A stretch of 64,000 nt of DNA from Linanthus parryae (Eukaryota > Streptophyta > Magnoliopsida > Ericales > Polemoniaceae), in NCBI GenBank assembly GCA_023055425.1, contig JALGPY010000010.1:48913863-48977862 (forward strand), given 5' to 3'. Made by a program: the position numbers and the translations under genes. The notes beneath the pieces are model-generated. The model had not been told where the DNA came from. It searched no databases and was given only the letters and a program-made list of their open reading frames with translations. How positions within the stretch are numbered: position 1 is the stretch's first letter; the number at the start of each line of letters is the position of its first letter. Below, piece by piece: positions 40,430 through 54,488 of the stretch.

Positions 40430-40606
40430 TCTAGTCCAAGTGGTAAGCAACTTGGTTCCGCTTCAGCAGGTCTCGTGTTCGAATCCTTGTATATGCAGAA
40501 AATTCCCACTGGTAGACTCACCTGCCATACCAGGCATGCGACGCGGGTCGGACCGCATTATGGGCCGAAGCCACGGAACCGCTTGGGAAACCAAAAACAA
40601 AAAAAA
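40430..40606 (+). mobile_element. SINE-like segment, unit 8 plus copy
   Basis: Has a change near 40497 shared with units 9 and 10, and a longer A tail. Confidence 0.72.
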
Positions 40607-41975
40607 TCTATTTCACAAGACACATGCAACGCTCTAGTCATTTGATGGTCGAAACTCAATGTGTGTGTGTATAAATATCATGTACTTAACGATAAGTCAC
40701 GATACAAATTTCCTAAGGGTCAAATAAAAAATAACAGTTATTCAGACATAGTTAATGATATCATACACAAAAAATCTACTAAAAGGTTCAATAAGCTAGT
40801 AGACACGACATTTGATTTTAATTACAAGAAAAAATTAAAGACAAATTTATCATTTGCATGAAGAGTTGTGTGAACGTTACGCAGCTAAGAAGTTCTGGGA
40901 TCCCATATTCTTTCTCTAAAAAAAATACAGATTAGACTTGTAGCTAGCTAGAGGACCCGTATCCTTTGTTTATCCACATTTATATTTTGAAAAGTTTAGT
41001 CACATACAATGTTGTGGGATATTGTGCGTCGAGATTAGAATTACCTGACTTCACTTTTCCTTTATTCTTGGCAAAGTTCTGTCCTTGTGCACCCACCATC
41101 TTCACTCTTATGTATCTCTTCTCTGACTACAAAGTTCGATGTTAATGTCATGAAAACAAACTATTTATAAGTTTCAGTGGTAGTCATTTTATGTAAGTTT
41201 TGACTAATTAAAATTAAAATATAAGTCATCCCAAAATTAATCCGACATTTAATTGTAATGAGTATATCACCGGATGGTACATTATATATATATAATATAA
41301 TGCGCCAGCTGGTGTAATAGTCATTACAATTTAATGTTGGATTATTTTAGGTATTATTTATATTTTAATTCTAATAAGTCAAAATTTACGTAAAATGACT
41401 ACTACTTCAACTTATAAACAGTTTGTTTTCATGACATTAACATCAAACATCATAGTCAAAGAAGAGATACAGTAGAGTCAAGATGGTGGGTGGACAAGGA
41501 CATAACTCTGCCAAAAATAAAGGAAAAGTGAAGTCAGGCAATTCTAATCTTGAAGGATAATATCCAACAACATTGTATGTGACTAAAATTTTCAAAATAT
41601 AAATGTGGACAAACATAGGATTTGGAACCTCTAGCTAGCTACAAATCTTATATGTAATTTTTTGAGAGAAAGAATATGGGATACCATAATTTCTTAACTG
41701 CTTGAACGTTCACACAACTCTTCAAGAAAATGATTAATTTGTTTTTTATTTTTTCTTGTAATGAAAATCACATGTCATGTGTACTATCTTATTGAACCTT
41801 GTAGTTGATTTTTTGTGTATCATATCAAGAACTAGGTCTGGATAAATGTTATTTATGATTTTACCCTTAAGAAATTTGTATGGTGACCTGTTGTGAAATA
41901 CATGATATTACACACACACACATTAAGTTTAGACCTTAAAATGACTAGTGCATTGCATGTCTATTGTGAAATAGA

Positions 41976-42147
41976 TTTTTTTTTGTTTCCCAACCGGTTC
42001 CGGGGCTTTGCCTCATAATCAAGTCTGACCCGCGTAGCATGCCTGGGTATGGCAGGTGAATCTAAAATTGGGAATTTTCTACATATACAAGGACTCGAAC
42101 CCGAGACCTGCTTAAGCGGAACCAAGTTGCTTACAACTTGGACTAGA
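41976..42147 (-). mobile_element. SINE-like segment, unit 8 minus copy
   Basis: Mirror copy; private cluster of changes near 42064-42069. Confidence 0.72.
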
Positions 42148-44021
42148 TTTAAATGAATAAAAGTTCTCATAATCAAGATGCTGATATGAATACGACCTTA
42201 CCTGAACAAGACTTGTTCTGTAAGGTCGTACGTCACTATTCTTGAGTTTTAAGGATACGATTTCTTATACGAATATATATTATTGATTGAAGTTTTACAT
42301 AAATGCATCAATTTAACTTCAACATAATACACTAATATCAAACTAATTTCGTTCTATTTTATGTAATTATATCTTATAGAGTTTAAATATATGCGTACAA
42401 TGATCTAATATATGCATCCATTTGTTACACTAATTTGTAATAATTTCCTCATGAATTATATTCCCATGAATGTTCTTGTTGTTTGAAACTTAAAGTTGCA
42501 TCTTTTTGAATTTTTGGAAATACATGATATGACACTCAAATTTGTTTCATCGTCTAAAGTAATGTAGCAAGTAATCAAGTTTCCCATATGAACAGTACTT
42601 CTAAAAACTAGCACAAGCAAACTCGCTGTTATAGTGTCTTTAGACGTTGTAGTTTTGTTGATAAGTACATGAGGAAATATAATTAAAGAAAAAATTGATT
42701 TTTACTAAGTCCATGTTTTTTGTTCTCTTAAGACCCATCGGAGATAAAAACAAAATAAAAAACAACATCAAGTTGAATTATGTCAATATGACACAAGGCG
42801 ATAATAGAGTGTCATACCGTGCATAACACGAAAAGTTTAAATAATTCAACTTTAAGCTCCAAAATAGAAGCATTCACTTGCATGTGCATCAATAGAATAT
42901 TGTTCACAAACTAACCATCTCTCTAAAATATTAAATCTATATGATATACATTAACATGACATGACAAAAAAATGTATATTTAATAATCAGGTGCTCCAAG
43001 AAAGTTAAATAGTGCACTTGTTTTAACATTTAATCAGTAAGAAACATTCGTATAGAATCTAATTCATGCAAAATTCAATTAATTTAAGTCTTTAAGAGAC
43101 ATTATCACACGGTAGACTCTTTCAATTCGAACAGTAAATTACATTCTTTCATACATAGTGTACGAGAAAATATCAAATGTAATCTCATTCTTGAACAACA
43201 TCATACTCAAAGATCAACTTCATGTTGATCAATATAATATATAGGATCTGGAACATTACTAGAAAAAAAAAATCTAACATATTCTTGGAACTTCAAAAAG
43301 TATGAAGAATGTGTGCATATCCAAAAAAATTGAACATCCTTGGAAGCGTTCCACCTTTTCTTCTATGCTCTTAAAAGTTCGAATTTACAGGCATAGATAT
43401 ATGACATACATCATAAAGACTTATTGTGAAATCTAGGTAAAGATTAGGAATACCTGACTCCAATTTTTTTATCATTGTTAGGAGAGTTCAATCATTCTCC
43501 ATGCTCCATCTTCACACTTACCCTCTCTGATTATCATATTTGATGTCAAAGTTGCCAAAATAAATTATTTAAAGATTTTAGCCGTAGACATGGATGAAAA
43601 GTATGATTTATGTTAGAGTAATGCTACATGCATAGAAATTTAGACATAAACCTGGACATAAATTCCTAATGTAGTAAAATCAAACCCTACTATAGAAATA
43701 TTTAACACTTAGGAAACATTGACACCTAATCAAAATCACTAAAACGGGAAATTATGTTTAAAATCCTGTATAAAATTATGTCCCATTTGAAATTGTAAAA
43801 ACAGTTAACATAATATGACTATAAATTAATTGTAATGAGGATGACATAAACGTACTCATGGTCTCAAATATGGAAAGAATTAATTATCCACCTAATACGC
43901 TTTACAATTGTCAAATTCAATTCACATTGAAGTTAATTTCCTTGTTTGAGGGTGTCCGGACAAGAACAAAAACCCATTCAATTATAAAGTGATTTTTTCA
44001 AAGGAATATGACAATAGATAT

Positions 44022-44023
<2 letters not shown>

Positions 44024-44062
<39 letters not shown>
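44024..44062. repeat. Expanded TC microsatellite, unit 9
   Basis: About 19 TC repeats, the longest in the array. It creates an ER-repeat frame on the - strand that is not a gene. Unit 10 has a shorter, interrupted tract near 49335. Confidence 0.95.
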
Positions 44063-44070
<8 letters not shown>

Positions 44071-45737
44071 TAATACCACGCCCAATTTCAACCTACCTAT
44101 TATTCCATGATTTATGTATAGCTTAATCTTCGAAACATGCATACATCCATTATAGTATTCTTCAATAGTAAACAAGCATTCATATGCTTACCTGATAACC
44201 TGCCGAGTACACCTTACTAGCGAGATTGATTTTTTATCCTTAAAACATAGACACATACAATTGTATAAACACATATTAGTACTCGTCCTTAGTAGTGAGG
44301 TAGAATGCAGACGTGATATCATCCTAGCTGTTTTTCCCAGAATGACTACTTGGCCCCTGAAATCTCAGCCTTATCAATAAAGCCTCTGATTGTTCATGAA
44401 CCCCTAAATTATGCCTAATTGGCCAGTCTAATGAGTTACTAAGTCTACACTTTATTTACTTAAGTTTAAAAACCAAGTTATGATTATTTACCCACAAGTC
44501 CCTACAATATATCCAAATTGATTTTATGTTCCTGATTGAGCCTGAACTCCTCAACCAAGTCTAACCACGCCCAGTAGTATGATGTCATCATTTTAACACT
44601 CTCAGGTAGTCATAGGGTTGAAAAATACATATTTTAATTTATAATATTTAGACCCCTTAGCTTTAGCAAAATTGCGGTAAGACCCTAGATAGTTGACTTG
44701 GTAAACCTTAACTTAAAGATGGTCTATTATGACTCCAGATAACCAGGTATGATAGCTCGATAAGTCCTAGACCATGATTTGACCCCATAACAACTTTATG
44801 TGAGATTACAGTTTTGCCTCTCTTACATGTAGGGTTTTGATGCAGGTAACGCAGCAGAATAACAATAAATAAAATTCATGATCGAAGCCCTCCACAGATC
44901 GCAGGGAAGCATTCATAACGTGATAAGGGATAAACGCATGGTGTACCTTAATTGGTTGTGTGAGTATCGGGAGGCACGAGACCATAATGAGCGGCCCGCT
45001 GTGTTGTAAAGCTCGCTCCATCCCCATTTAATGAAACTAGTTAAAATAAATTAATTAGTTCTTAAAAAAAATTTATAGGGAAGTGGTAACTACGACAGAC
45101 AATTTAGTAGTGAATCAACAATTTGATATTGTTTTAGCTCTGATGGGTCTTGCTGGCTAGAGAACAAATAACATGGACTTAGTGAAAATTATATTTTTCT
45201 TTAATTATATTTCGTCCTGTACTTATCAACAATACTACATCGTCTAAAGACACTATAAGAACGAGTTTTCTTGTATTTGTTTTACAATTATTGGTCATAT
45301 AGGAATTGGATTACTTGCTACATTACGTGAGACGAGAAACAAAATTTGTGTGTCATATCACGTATTTCCTTTCAATTCAAAAAGATGCAAGTTAAGTTTC
45401 AAACTACAAGAACATTCATGGGAATGAAATTCATGAGGAAGTTATTACAAATTAGTTTAGCAAAGGGATGCATATGTTAGATAATTGTACGTATATATCT
45501 AAACTCTATATGATACACTTACATAGCATAAAAAGAAATCAATATTTGATAATAGTGTATTATGTTGAAGTTAAATTGATGCATTTATGTAAACCGTCAA
45601 TCAATAATAAACATTCGTATAAGAAATGGTGTCCTTAGAACTCAATAAGTGCGAGGTACTAGCTGACAGAACAACTCTTGTTCAAGTAAGGTAGTATTCA
45701 TATCAGCCTAGATTATGAGAACTTTTATTCACTGATA

Positions 45738-45914
45738 TCTAGTCCAAGTGGTAAGCAACTTGGTTCCGCTTCAGCAGGTCTCGTGTTCGAATCCTTGTAT
45801 ATGCAGAAAATTCCCCCTGGTAGACTCACCTGCCATACCAGGCATGCGACGCGGGTCGGACTGCATTATGGGCCGAAGCCACGAAACCGCTTGGGAAACC
45901 AAAAATAAAAAAAA
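45738..45914 (+). mobile_element. SINE-like segment, unit 9 plus copy
   Basis: Changes near 45816, 45862 and 45884 shared with unit 10. Confidence 0.72.
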
Positions 45915-46494
45915 TCTATTTCACAAGACACATGCAACGCTCTAGTCATTTGATGGTCGAAACTCAATGTGTGTGTGTATAAATATCATGTACTTAACGA
46001 TAAGTCACAATACAAATTTCCTAAGGGTCAAATAAAAAATAACAGTTATTCAGACATAGTTAATGATATCATACACAAAAAATCTACTAAAAGGTTCAAT
46101 AAGCTAGTAGACATGACATTTGATTTTAATTACAAGAAAAAATTAAAGACAAATTTATCATTTGCGTGAAGAGTTGTGTGAACGTTACGCAGCTAAGAAG
46201 TTCTGGGATCCCATATTCTTTCTCTAAAAAAATACAGATTAGACTTGTAGCTAGCTAGCGGACCCGTATCCTTTGTTTATCCACATTTATATTTTGAAAA
46301 GTTTAGTCACATACAATGTTGTGGGATATTGTGCGTCGAGATTAGAATTACCTGACTTCACTTTTCCTTTATTCTTGGCAAAGTTCTGTCCTTGTGCACC
46401 CACCATCTTCACTCTTATGTATCTCTTCTCTGACTACAAAGTTCGATGTTAATGTCATGAAAACAAACTATTTATAAGTTTCAGTGGTAGACAC

Positions 46495-46699
46495 TTTACG
46501 TAAATTTTGACTAATTAGAATTAAAATATAAATCATACCAAAATTAATCCGACATTTAATTGTAATGAGTATTGCACCGGCTGGTACATTATATATATAA
46601 TATAATGTACCAGCCGGTGCAATACTCATTACAATTAAATGTCGGATTAATTTTGGTATGATTTATATTTTAATTCTAATTAGTCAAAATTTACGTAAA
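46495..46699. repeat. Perfect 100-bp-arm palindrome at the centre of unit 9
   Basis: Checked base by base: position p pairs with 93194-p for every base from 46495 to 46594, and pairing fails at 46494/46700. In other units the right side of the apex reads differently (for example 4248-4330) and only partly matches the left arm. In unit 9 the right side carries the left-arm version. This points to arm-to-arm conversion or a hairpin-templated repair event after the array formed. Confidence 0.95.
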
Positions 46700-47280
46700 A
46701 TGACTACTACTTCAACTTATAAACAGTTTGTTTTCATGACATTAACATCAAACTTCATAGTCAAAGAAGAGATACAGTAGAGTCATGATGGTGGGTGGAC
46801 AAGGACATAACTCTGCCAAGAATAAAGGAAAAGTTAAGTCAGGCAATTCTAATCTTGAAGGATAATATCCAACAACATTGTTTGTGACTAAAATTTTCAA
46901 AATATAAATGTGGACAAACATAGGATTTGGAACCTCTAGCTAGCTACAAATCTTATATGTAATTTTTTGAGAGAAAGAATATGGGATACCATAATTTCCT
47001 AGCTGGTCTAATGTTCACACAACTCTTCAAGCAAATGATTAATTTGTTTTTAATTTTTTCTTGTAATGAAAATCACATGTCATGTGTACTATCTTATTGA
47101 ACCTTGTAGTTGATTTTTTGTGTATCATATCAAGAAGTAGGTCTGGATAAATGTTATTTATGATTTTACCCTTAAGAAATTTGTATTGTGACCTGTTGTG
47201 AAATACATGATATTACACACACACACATTAAGTTTAGACCTTAAAATGACTAGTGCATTGCATGTCTATTGTGAAATAGA

Positions 47281-47454
47281 TTTTTTTTTTTGTTTCCCTA
47301 CAGGTTCCGTGGCTTTCCCTCATAATCAAGTCTAACCCGCGTAGCATGCCTGGGTATGGCAGGTGAATCTACCAGTGGGAATTTTCTACATATACAAGGA
47401 CTCGAACCCGAGACCTGCTTAAGCGGAACCAAGTTGCTTACAACTTGGACTAGA
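47281..47454 (-). mobile_element. SINE-like segment, unit 9 minus copy
   Basis: Mirror copy with changes near 47298-47317 shared with unit 10. Confidence 0.72.
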
Positions 47455-50400
47455 TTTAAATGAATAAAAGTTCTCATAATCAAGATGCTGATATGTATAC
47501 GACCTTACTTGAACAAGATTTGTTCTGTAAGGTCGTACGTCACTATTCTTGAGTTTTAAGGATACGATTTCTTATACGAATATATATTATTGATTGAAGT
47601 TTTACATAAATGCATCAATTTAACTTCAACATAATACACTAATATCAAACTAATTTCTTTCTATTTTATGTAATTATATCTTATAGAGTTTAGATATATG
47701 CGTACAATGATCTAATATATGCATCCATTTGTTACACTAATTTGTAATAATTTCCTCATGAATTATATTCCCATGAATGTTCTTGTTGTTTGAAACTTAA
47801 AGTTGCATCTTTTTGAATTTTTGGAAATACATGATATGACACTCAAATTTTGTTTCATCGTCTAAATTAATGTAGCAAGTAATCAAGTTTCCTGTATGAA
47901 CAATACTTCTAAAAAATATCACAAGCAAACTCGCTGTTATAGTGTCTTTAGATGTTGTAGTTTTGTTGATAAGTACATGAGGAAATATAATTAAAGAAAA
48001 AATTGATTTTTTACTAAGTCCATGAGTTTTGTTCACTTAAGACCCATCAGAGATAAAAACAAAATAAAAAACAACATCAAGTTGAATTATGTCAATATGA
48101 CACAAGACGATATGAGAGTGTCATACCGTGCATAACACGAAAAGTTTAAATAATTCAACTTTAAGCTCCAAGAATAGAAGCATTCACATGCATGTGCATC
48201 AATAGAATATTGTTCACAAACTAACCATCTCTCTAAAATATTAAATCTATATGATATACAATAACATGACTTGACAAAAAAATGTATATTTAATAATCAG
48301 GTGCTCCAAGAAAGTTAAAATAGTGCACTTGTTTTAACATTTAATCAGTAAGAAACATTCGTATAGAATCTAATTCATGCAAAATTCAATTAATTTAAGT
48401 CTTTAAGAGACATTATCACACGATAGACTCTTTCAATTCGAACAGTAAATTACATTCTTTCATACATAGTGTACGAGAAAATATCAAATGTAATCTCATT
48501 CTTGAACAACATCATACTCAAAGATCAACTTCATGTTGATCAATATAATATATAGGATCTGGAACATTACTAGAAAAAAAAAATCTAACATATTCTTGGA
48601 ACTTCAAAAAGTATGAAGAATGTGTGCATATCCAAAAAAATTGAACATCCTTGGAAGCGTTCCACCTTTTCTTCTATGCTCTTAAAAGTTCGAATTTACA
48701 GGCATAGATATATGACATACATCATAAAGACTTATTGTGAAATCTAGGTAAAGATTAGGAATACCTGACTCCAATTTTTTTATCATTGTTAGGAGAGTTC
48801 AATCATTCTCCATGCTCCATCTTCACACTTACCCTCTCTGATTATCATATTTGATGTCAAAGTTGCCAAAATAAATTATTTAAAGATTTTAGCCGTAGAC
48901 ATGGATGAAAAGTATGATTTATGTTAGAGTAATGCTACATGCATAGAAATTTAGACATAAACCTGGACATAAATTCCTAATGTAGTAAAATCAAACCCTA
49001 CTATAGAAATATTTAACACTTAGGAAACATTGACACCTAATCAAAATCACTAAAACGGGAAATTATGTTTAAAATCCTGTATAAAATTATGTCCCATTTG
49101 AAATTGTAAAAGCAGTTAACATAATATGACTATAAATTAATTGTAATGAGGATGACATAAACGTACTCATGGTCTCAAATATGGAAAGAATTAATTATCC
49201 ACCTAATACGCTTTACAATTGTCAAATTCAATTCACATTGAAGTTAATTTCCTTGTTTGAGGGTGTCCGGACAAGAACAAAAACCCATTCAATTATAAAG
49301 TGATTTTTTCAAAGGAATATGACAATAGATATGTTCTCTCTCTCTTTCTCTCTCTCTATCTCTCTTAATACCACGCCCAATTTCAACCTACCTATTATTC
49401 CATGATTTATGTATAGCTTACTCTTCGAAACATGCATACATCCATTATAGTATTCTTCAATAGTAAACAAGCATTCATATGCTTACCTGATAACCTGCCG
49501 AGTACACCATACTAGCGAGATTGATTTTTTATCCTTAAAACATAGACACATACAATTGTATAAACACATATTAGTACTCGTCCTTAGTAGTGAGGTAGAA
49601 TGCAGACGTGATATCATCCTAGCTGTTTTTCCCAGAATGACTACTTGGCCCCTGAAATCTCAGCCTTATCAATAAAGCCTCTGATTGTTCATGAACCCCT
49701 AAATTATGCCTAATTGGCCAGTCTAATGAGTTACTAAGTCTACACTTTATTTACTTAAGTTTAAAAACCAAGTTATGATTATTTACCCACAAGTCCCTAC
49801 AATATATCCAAATTGATTTTATGTTCCTGATTGAGCCTGAACTCCTCAACCAAGTCTAACCACGCCCAGTAGTATGATGTCATCATTTTAACACTCTCAG
49901 GTAGTCATAGGGTTGAAAAATACATATTTTAATTTATAATATTTAGACCCCTTAGCTTTAGCAAAATTGCGGTAAGACCCTAGATAGTTGACTTGGTAAA
50001 CCTTAACTTAAAGATGGTCTATTATGACTCCAGATAACCAGGTATGATAGCTCGATAAGTCCTAGACTATGATTTGACCCCATAACAACTTTATGTGAGA
50101 TTACACTTTTGCCTCTCTTACATGTAGGGTTTTGATGCAGGTAACGCAGCAGAATAACAATAAATAAAATTCATGATCGAAGCCCTCCACAGATCGCAGG
50201 GAAGCATTCATAACGTGATAAGGGATAAACGCATGGTGTACCTTAATTGGTTGTGTGAGTATCGGGAGGCACGAGACCATAATGAGTGGCCCGCTGTGTT
50301 GTAAAGCTCGCTCCATCCCCATTTAATGAAACTAGTTAAAATAAATTAATTAGTTCTTAAAAAAAATTTATAGGGAAGTGGTAACTACGACAGACAATTT

Positions 50401-51032
50401 AGTAGTGAATCAACAATTTGATATTGTTTTATCTCTGATGGGTCTTGCTGGCTAGAGAACAAATAACATGGACTTAGTGAAAATTATATTTTTCTTTAAT
50501 TATATTTCGTCCTGTACTTATCAACAATACTACATCGTCTAAAGACACTATAAGAACGAGTTTTCTGGTATTTGTTTTACAATTATTGGTCATATAGGAA
50601 TTGGATTACTTGCTACATTACGTGAGACGAGAAACAAAATTTGTGTGTCATATCACGTATTTCCTTTCAATTCAAAAAGATGCAAGTTAAGTTTCAAACT
50701 ACAAGAACATTCATGGGAATGAAATTCATGAGGAAGTTATTACAAATTAGTTTAGCAAAGGGATGCATATGTTAGATAATTGTACGTATATATCTAAACT
50801 CTATATGATACACTTACATAGCATAAAAAGAAATCAATATTTGATAATAGTGTATTATGTTGAAGTTAAATTGATGCATTTATGTAAACCGTCAATCAAT
50901 AATAAACATTCGTATAAGAAATGGTGTCCTTAGAACTCAATAAGTGCGAGGTACTAGCTGACAGAACAACTCTTGTTCAAGTAAGGTAGTATTCATATCA
51001 GCCTAGATTATGAGAACTTTTATTCACTGATA

Positions 51033-51209
51033 TCTAGTCCAAGTGGTAAGCAACTTGGTTCCGCTTCAGCAGGTCTCGTGTTCGAATCCTTGTATATGCA
51101 GAAAATTCTCCCTGGTAGACTCACCTGCCATACCAGGCATGCGACGCGGGTCGGACTGCATTATGGGCCGAAGCCACGAAACCGCTTGGGAAACCAAAAA
51201 TAAAAAAAA
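51033..51209 (+). mobile_element. SINE-like segment, unit 10 plus copy
   Basis: As unit 9, plus one more change near 51109. Confidence 0.72.
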
Positions 51210-52575
51210 TCTATTTCACAAGACACATGCAACGCTCTAGTCATTTGATGGTCGAAACTCAATGTGTGTGTGTATAAATATCATGTACTTAACGATAAGT
51301 CACAATACAAATTTCCTAAGGGTCAAAAAAAAAATAACAGTTATTCAGACATAGTTAATGATATCATAAACAAAAAATCTACTAAAAGGTTCAATAAGCT
51401 AGTAGACATGACATTTGATTTTAATTACAAGAAAAAATTAAAGACAAATTTATCATTTGCGTGAAGAGTTGTGTGAACGTTACGCAGCTAAGAAGTTCTG
51501 GGATCCCATATTCTTTCTCTAAAAAAATACAGATTAGACTTGTAGCTAGCTAGCGGACCCGTATCCTTTGTTTATCCACATTTATATTTTGAAAAGTTTA
51601 GTCACATACAATGTTGTGGGATATTGTGCGTCGAGATTAGAATTACCTGACTTCACTTTTCCTTTATTCTTGGCAAAGTTCTGTCCTTGTGCACCCACCA
51701 TCTTCACTCTTATGTATCTCTTCTCTGACTACAAAGTTCGATGTTAATGTCATGAAAACAAACTATTTATAAGTTTCAGTGGTAGACACTTTACGTAAAT
51801 TTTGACTAATTAAAATTAAAATATAAATCATACCAAAATTAATCCGACATTTAATTGTAATGAGTATTGCACCGGCTGGTACATTATATATATAATATAA
51901 TGCGCTAGCCGGTGTAATAGTCATTACAATTAAATGCTGGATTATTTTAGGTATTATTTATATTTTAATTCTAATAAGTCAAAATTTACGTAAAATGACT
52001 ACTACTTCAACTTTTAAACAGTTTGTTTTCATGACATTAACATCAAACTTCATAGTCAAAGAAGAGATACACTAGAGTCATGATGGTGGGTGGACAAGGA
52101 CATAACTCTGCCAAGAATAAAGGAAAAGTTAAGTCAGGCAATTCTAATCTTGAAGGATAATATCCAACAACATTGTATGTGACTAAAATTTTCAAAATAT
52201 AAATGTGGACAAACATAGGATTTGGAACCTCTAGCTAGCTACAAATCTTATATGTAATTTTTTGAGAGAAAGAATATGGGATACCATAATTTCTTAGCTG
52301 CTCTAATGTTCACACAACTCTTCAAGCAAATGATTAATTTGTTTTTAATTTTTTCTTGTAATGAAAATCACATGTCATGTGTACTATCTTATTGAACCTT
52401 GTAGTTGATTTTTTGTGTATCATATCAAGAAGTAGATCTGGATAAATGTTATTTATGATTTTACCCTTAAGAAATTTGTATTGTGACCTGTTGTGAAATA
52501 CATGATATTACACACACACACATTAAGTTTAGACCTTAAAATGACTAGTGCATTGCATGTCTATTGTGAAATAGA

Positions 52576-52750
52576 TTTTTTTTTTTTGTTTCCCTACAGG
52601 TTCCGTGGCTTTCCCTCATAATCAAGTCTAACCCGTGTAGCATGCCTGGGTATGGCAGGTGAATCTAGCAGTGGGAATTTTCTACATATACAAGGACTCG
52701 AACCCGAGACCTGCTTAAGCGGAACCAAGTTGCTTACAACTTGGACTAGA
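52576..52750 (-). mobile_element. SINE-like segment, unit 10 minus copy
   Basis: As unit 9, with further changes near 52635 and 52668. Last copy in the array. Confidence 0.72.
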
Positions 52751-52918
52751 TTTAAATGAATAAAAGTTCTCATAATCAAGATGCTGATATGTATACGACC
52801 TTACTTGAACAAGATTTGTTCTGTAAGGTCGTACGTCACTATTCTTGAGTTTTAAGGATACGATTTCTTATACGAATATATATTATTGATTGAAGTTTTA
52901 CATAAATGCATCAATTTA

Positions 52919-54488
52919 ATGATCTAATATATGCATCCATTTGTTACACTAATTTGTAATAATTTCCTCATGAATTATATTCCCATGAATGTTCTTGTTG
53001 TTTGAAACTTAAAGTTGCATCTTTTTGAATTTTTGGAAATACATGATATGACACTCAAATTTTGTTTCATCGTCTAAAGTAATGTAGCAAGTAATCAAGT
53101 TTCCCGTATGAACAATACTTCTAAAAAATATCACAAGCAAACTCGCTGTTATAGTGTCTTTAGATGTTGTAGTTTTGTTGATAAGTACATGAGGAAATAT
53201 AATTAAAGAAAAAATTGATTTTTTACTAAGTCCATGATTTTTGTTCACTTAAGACCCATCAGAGATAAAAACAAAATAAAAAACAACATCAAGTTGAATT
53301 ATGTCAATATGACACAAGACGATATGAGAGTGTCATACCGTGCATAACACGAAAAGTTTAAATAATTCAACTTTAAGCTCCAAGAATAGAAGCATTCACA
53401 TGCATGTGCATCAATAGAATATTGTTCACAAACTAACCATCTCTCTAAAATATTAAATCTATATGATATACAATAACATGACTTGACAAAAAAATGTATA
53501 TTTAATAATCAGGTGCTCCAAGAAAGTTAAATGGTGCACTTGTTTTAACATTTAATCAGTAAGAAACATTCGTATAGAATCTAATTCACGCAAAATTCAA
53601 TTCATTTAAGTCTTTAAGAGACATTACCACACGACAGACTCTTTCAATTCGAACAATAAATTACTTTCTTTCATACATAGTGTACGAGAAAATATCAAAT
53701 GTAATCTCATTCTTGAACAACATCATACTCAAAGATCAACTTCATGTTGATCAATATAATATATAGGATCTAGAACATTACTAGAAATGAAAAACGAAAA
53801 AAATTCTAACATATTCTTGGAACTTCAAAAAGTATGAAGAATGTGTGCATATCCAAAAAAATTGAACATCCTTGGACGCATTCCACCTTTTCTTCTATGC
53901 TCTTAAAAGTTCGAATTTAAATGCATAGATATGCTCCATCTTCATACTTCTCCTCTTTGATTATCATATTTGATCTCAAAATTGCCAAAATAAATTATTT
54001 AAAGATTTTAGCCGTAGACATGAGATGAAAAGTATGATTTATGTTAGAGTAATGCTACATGGATATAAATTTAGACATAAAGCTAGACATAAATTCCTAA
54101 TGTAGTAAAATCAAACCCTAATATAGAAATACTTAACACTCAGGAAACATTGACACCTAATCAAAATCACTAAAACGGGAAATTATGTTTAAATTTCTGT
54201 ATAAAATTATGTCCCTTTTGAAATTGTAAAAACAGTTAACATAATATGACTATAAATTAATTGTAATGAGATGACATAAACGTACTCATGGTCTCAAATA
54301 TGGAAAGAATTAATTATCCACCTAATACGCTTTACAAATGTCAAATTCAATTCACATTGAAGTTAATTTCCTTGTTTGAGGGTGTCCGGACAAGAACAAA
54401 AACTTGTTCAATTACAAAGTGACTTTTTCAAAGGAATATGACAATAGATCCGTTCTCTCTCTCTCTGTCTCTCTATCTCTCTTAATAC
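52919..54488. repeat. Array unit 11, left part (damaged)
   Basis: It begins directly after the ~84-bp boundary deletion. A second deletion of roughly 105 bp lies near 53931. Homology stops after the TC-rich tract at about 54488, where foreign sequence begins. Confidence 0.88.

Larger units (their letters stand above)
37046..42350. repeat. Array unit 8
   Basis: 5,305 bp. It is the first unit of a more diverged group (8 to 10). Group marks include the altered sequence near 39713-39726, a shorter A-tract near 37962 and changes near 39906. It carries an expanded TC microsatellite. Confidence 0.92.
39805..42780. repeat. Giant inverted repeat 8
   Basis: Centred near 41,291; the AT apex is two bases longer than in the other copies. 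Confidence 0.9.
42351..47657. repeat. Array unit 9
   Basis: 5,307 bp, the longest unit, partly because of a long TC tract (44024-44062). Its palindrome centre is perfect for 100 bp on each side, unlike every other unit. Most of it matches unit 10 very closely. Confidence 0.92.
45113..48087. repeat. Giant inverted repeat 9, with perfect core
   Basis: Centred at 46,597. Bases 46495-46594 are exactly the reverse complement of 46600-46699, leaving a 5-base loop. Outside this core the arms diverge as in the other units. Confidence 0.92.
47658..52918. repeat. Array unit 10
   Basis: It shares nearly all unit-9 variants in its middle and right parts, for example near 45371 and 50666 and near 45664 and 50959. 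This suggests a recent one-unit duplication. Its first ~650 bp instead match the start of unit 11. Its end is cut by an ~84-bp deletion spanning the unit 10/11 boundary. Confidence 0.9.
50408..53300. repeat. Giant inverted repeat 10, right arm deleted in part
   Basis: Centred near 51,893. The right arm has lost ~84 bp at 52918/52919. Confidence 0.88.

Noticed and set aside
43978..44175. Frame with Arg-Glu repeats
   Set aside because: A translation of the expanded TC microsatellite.
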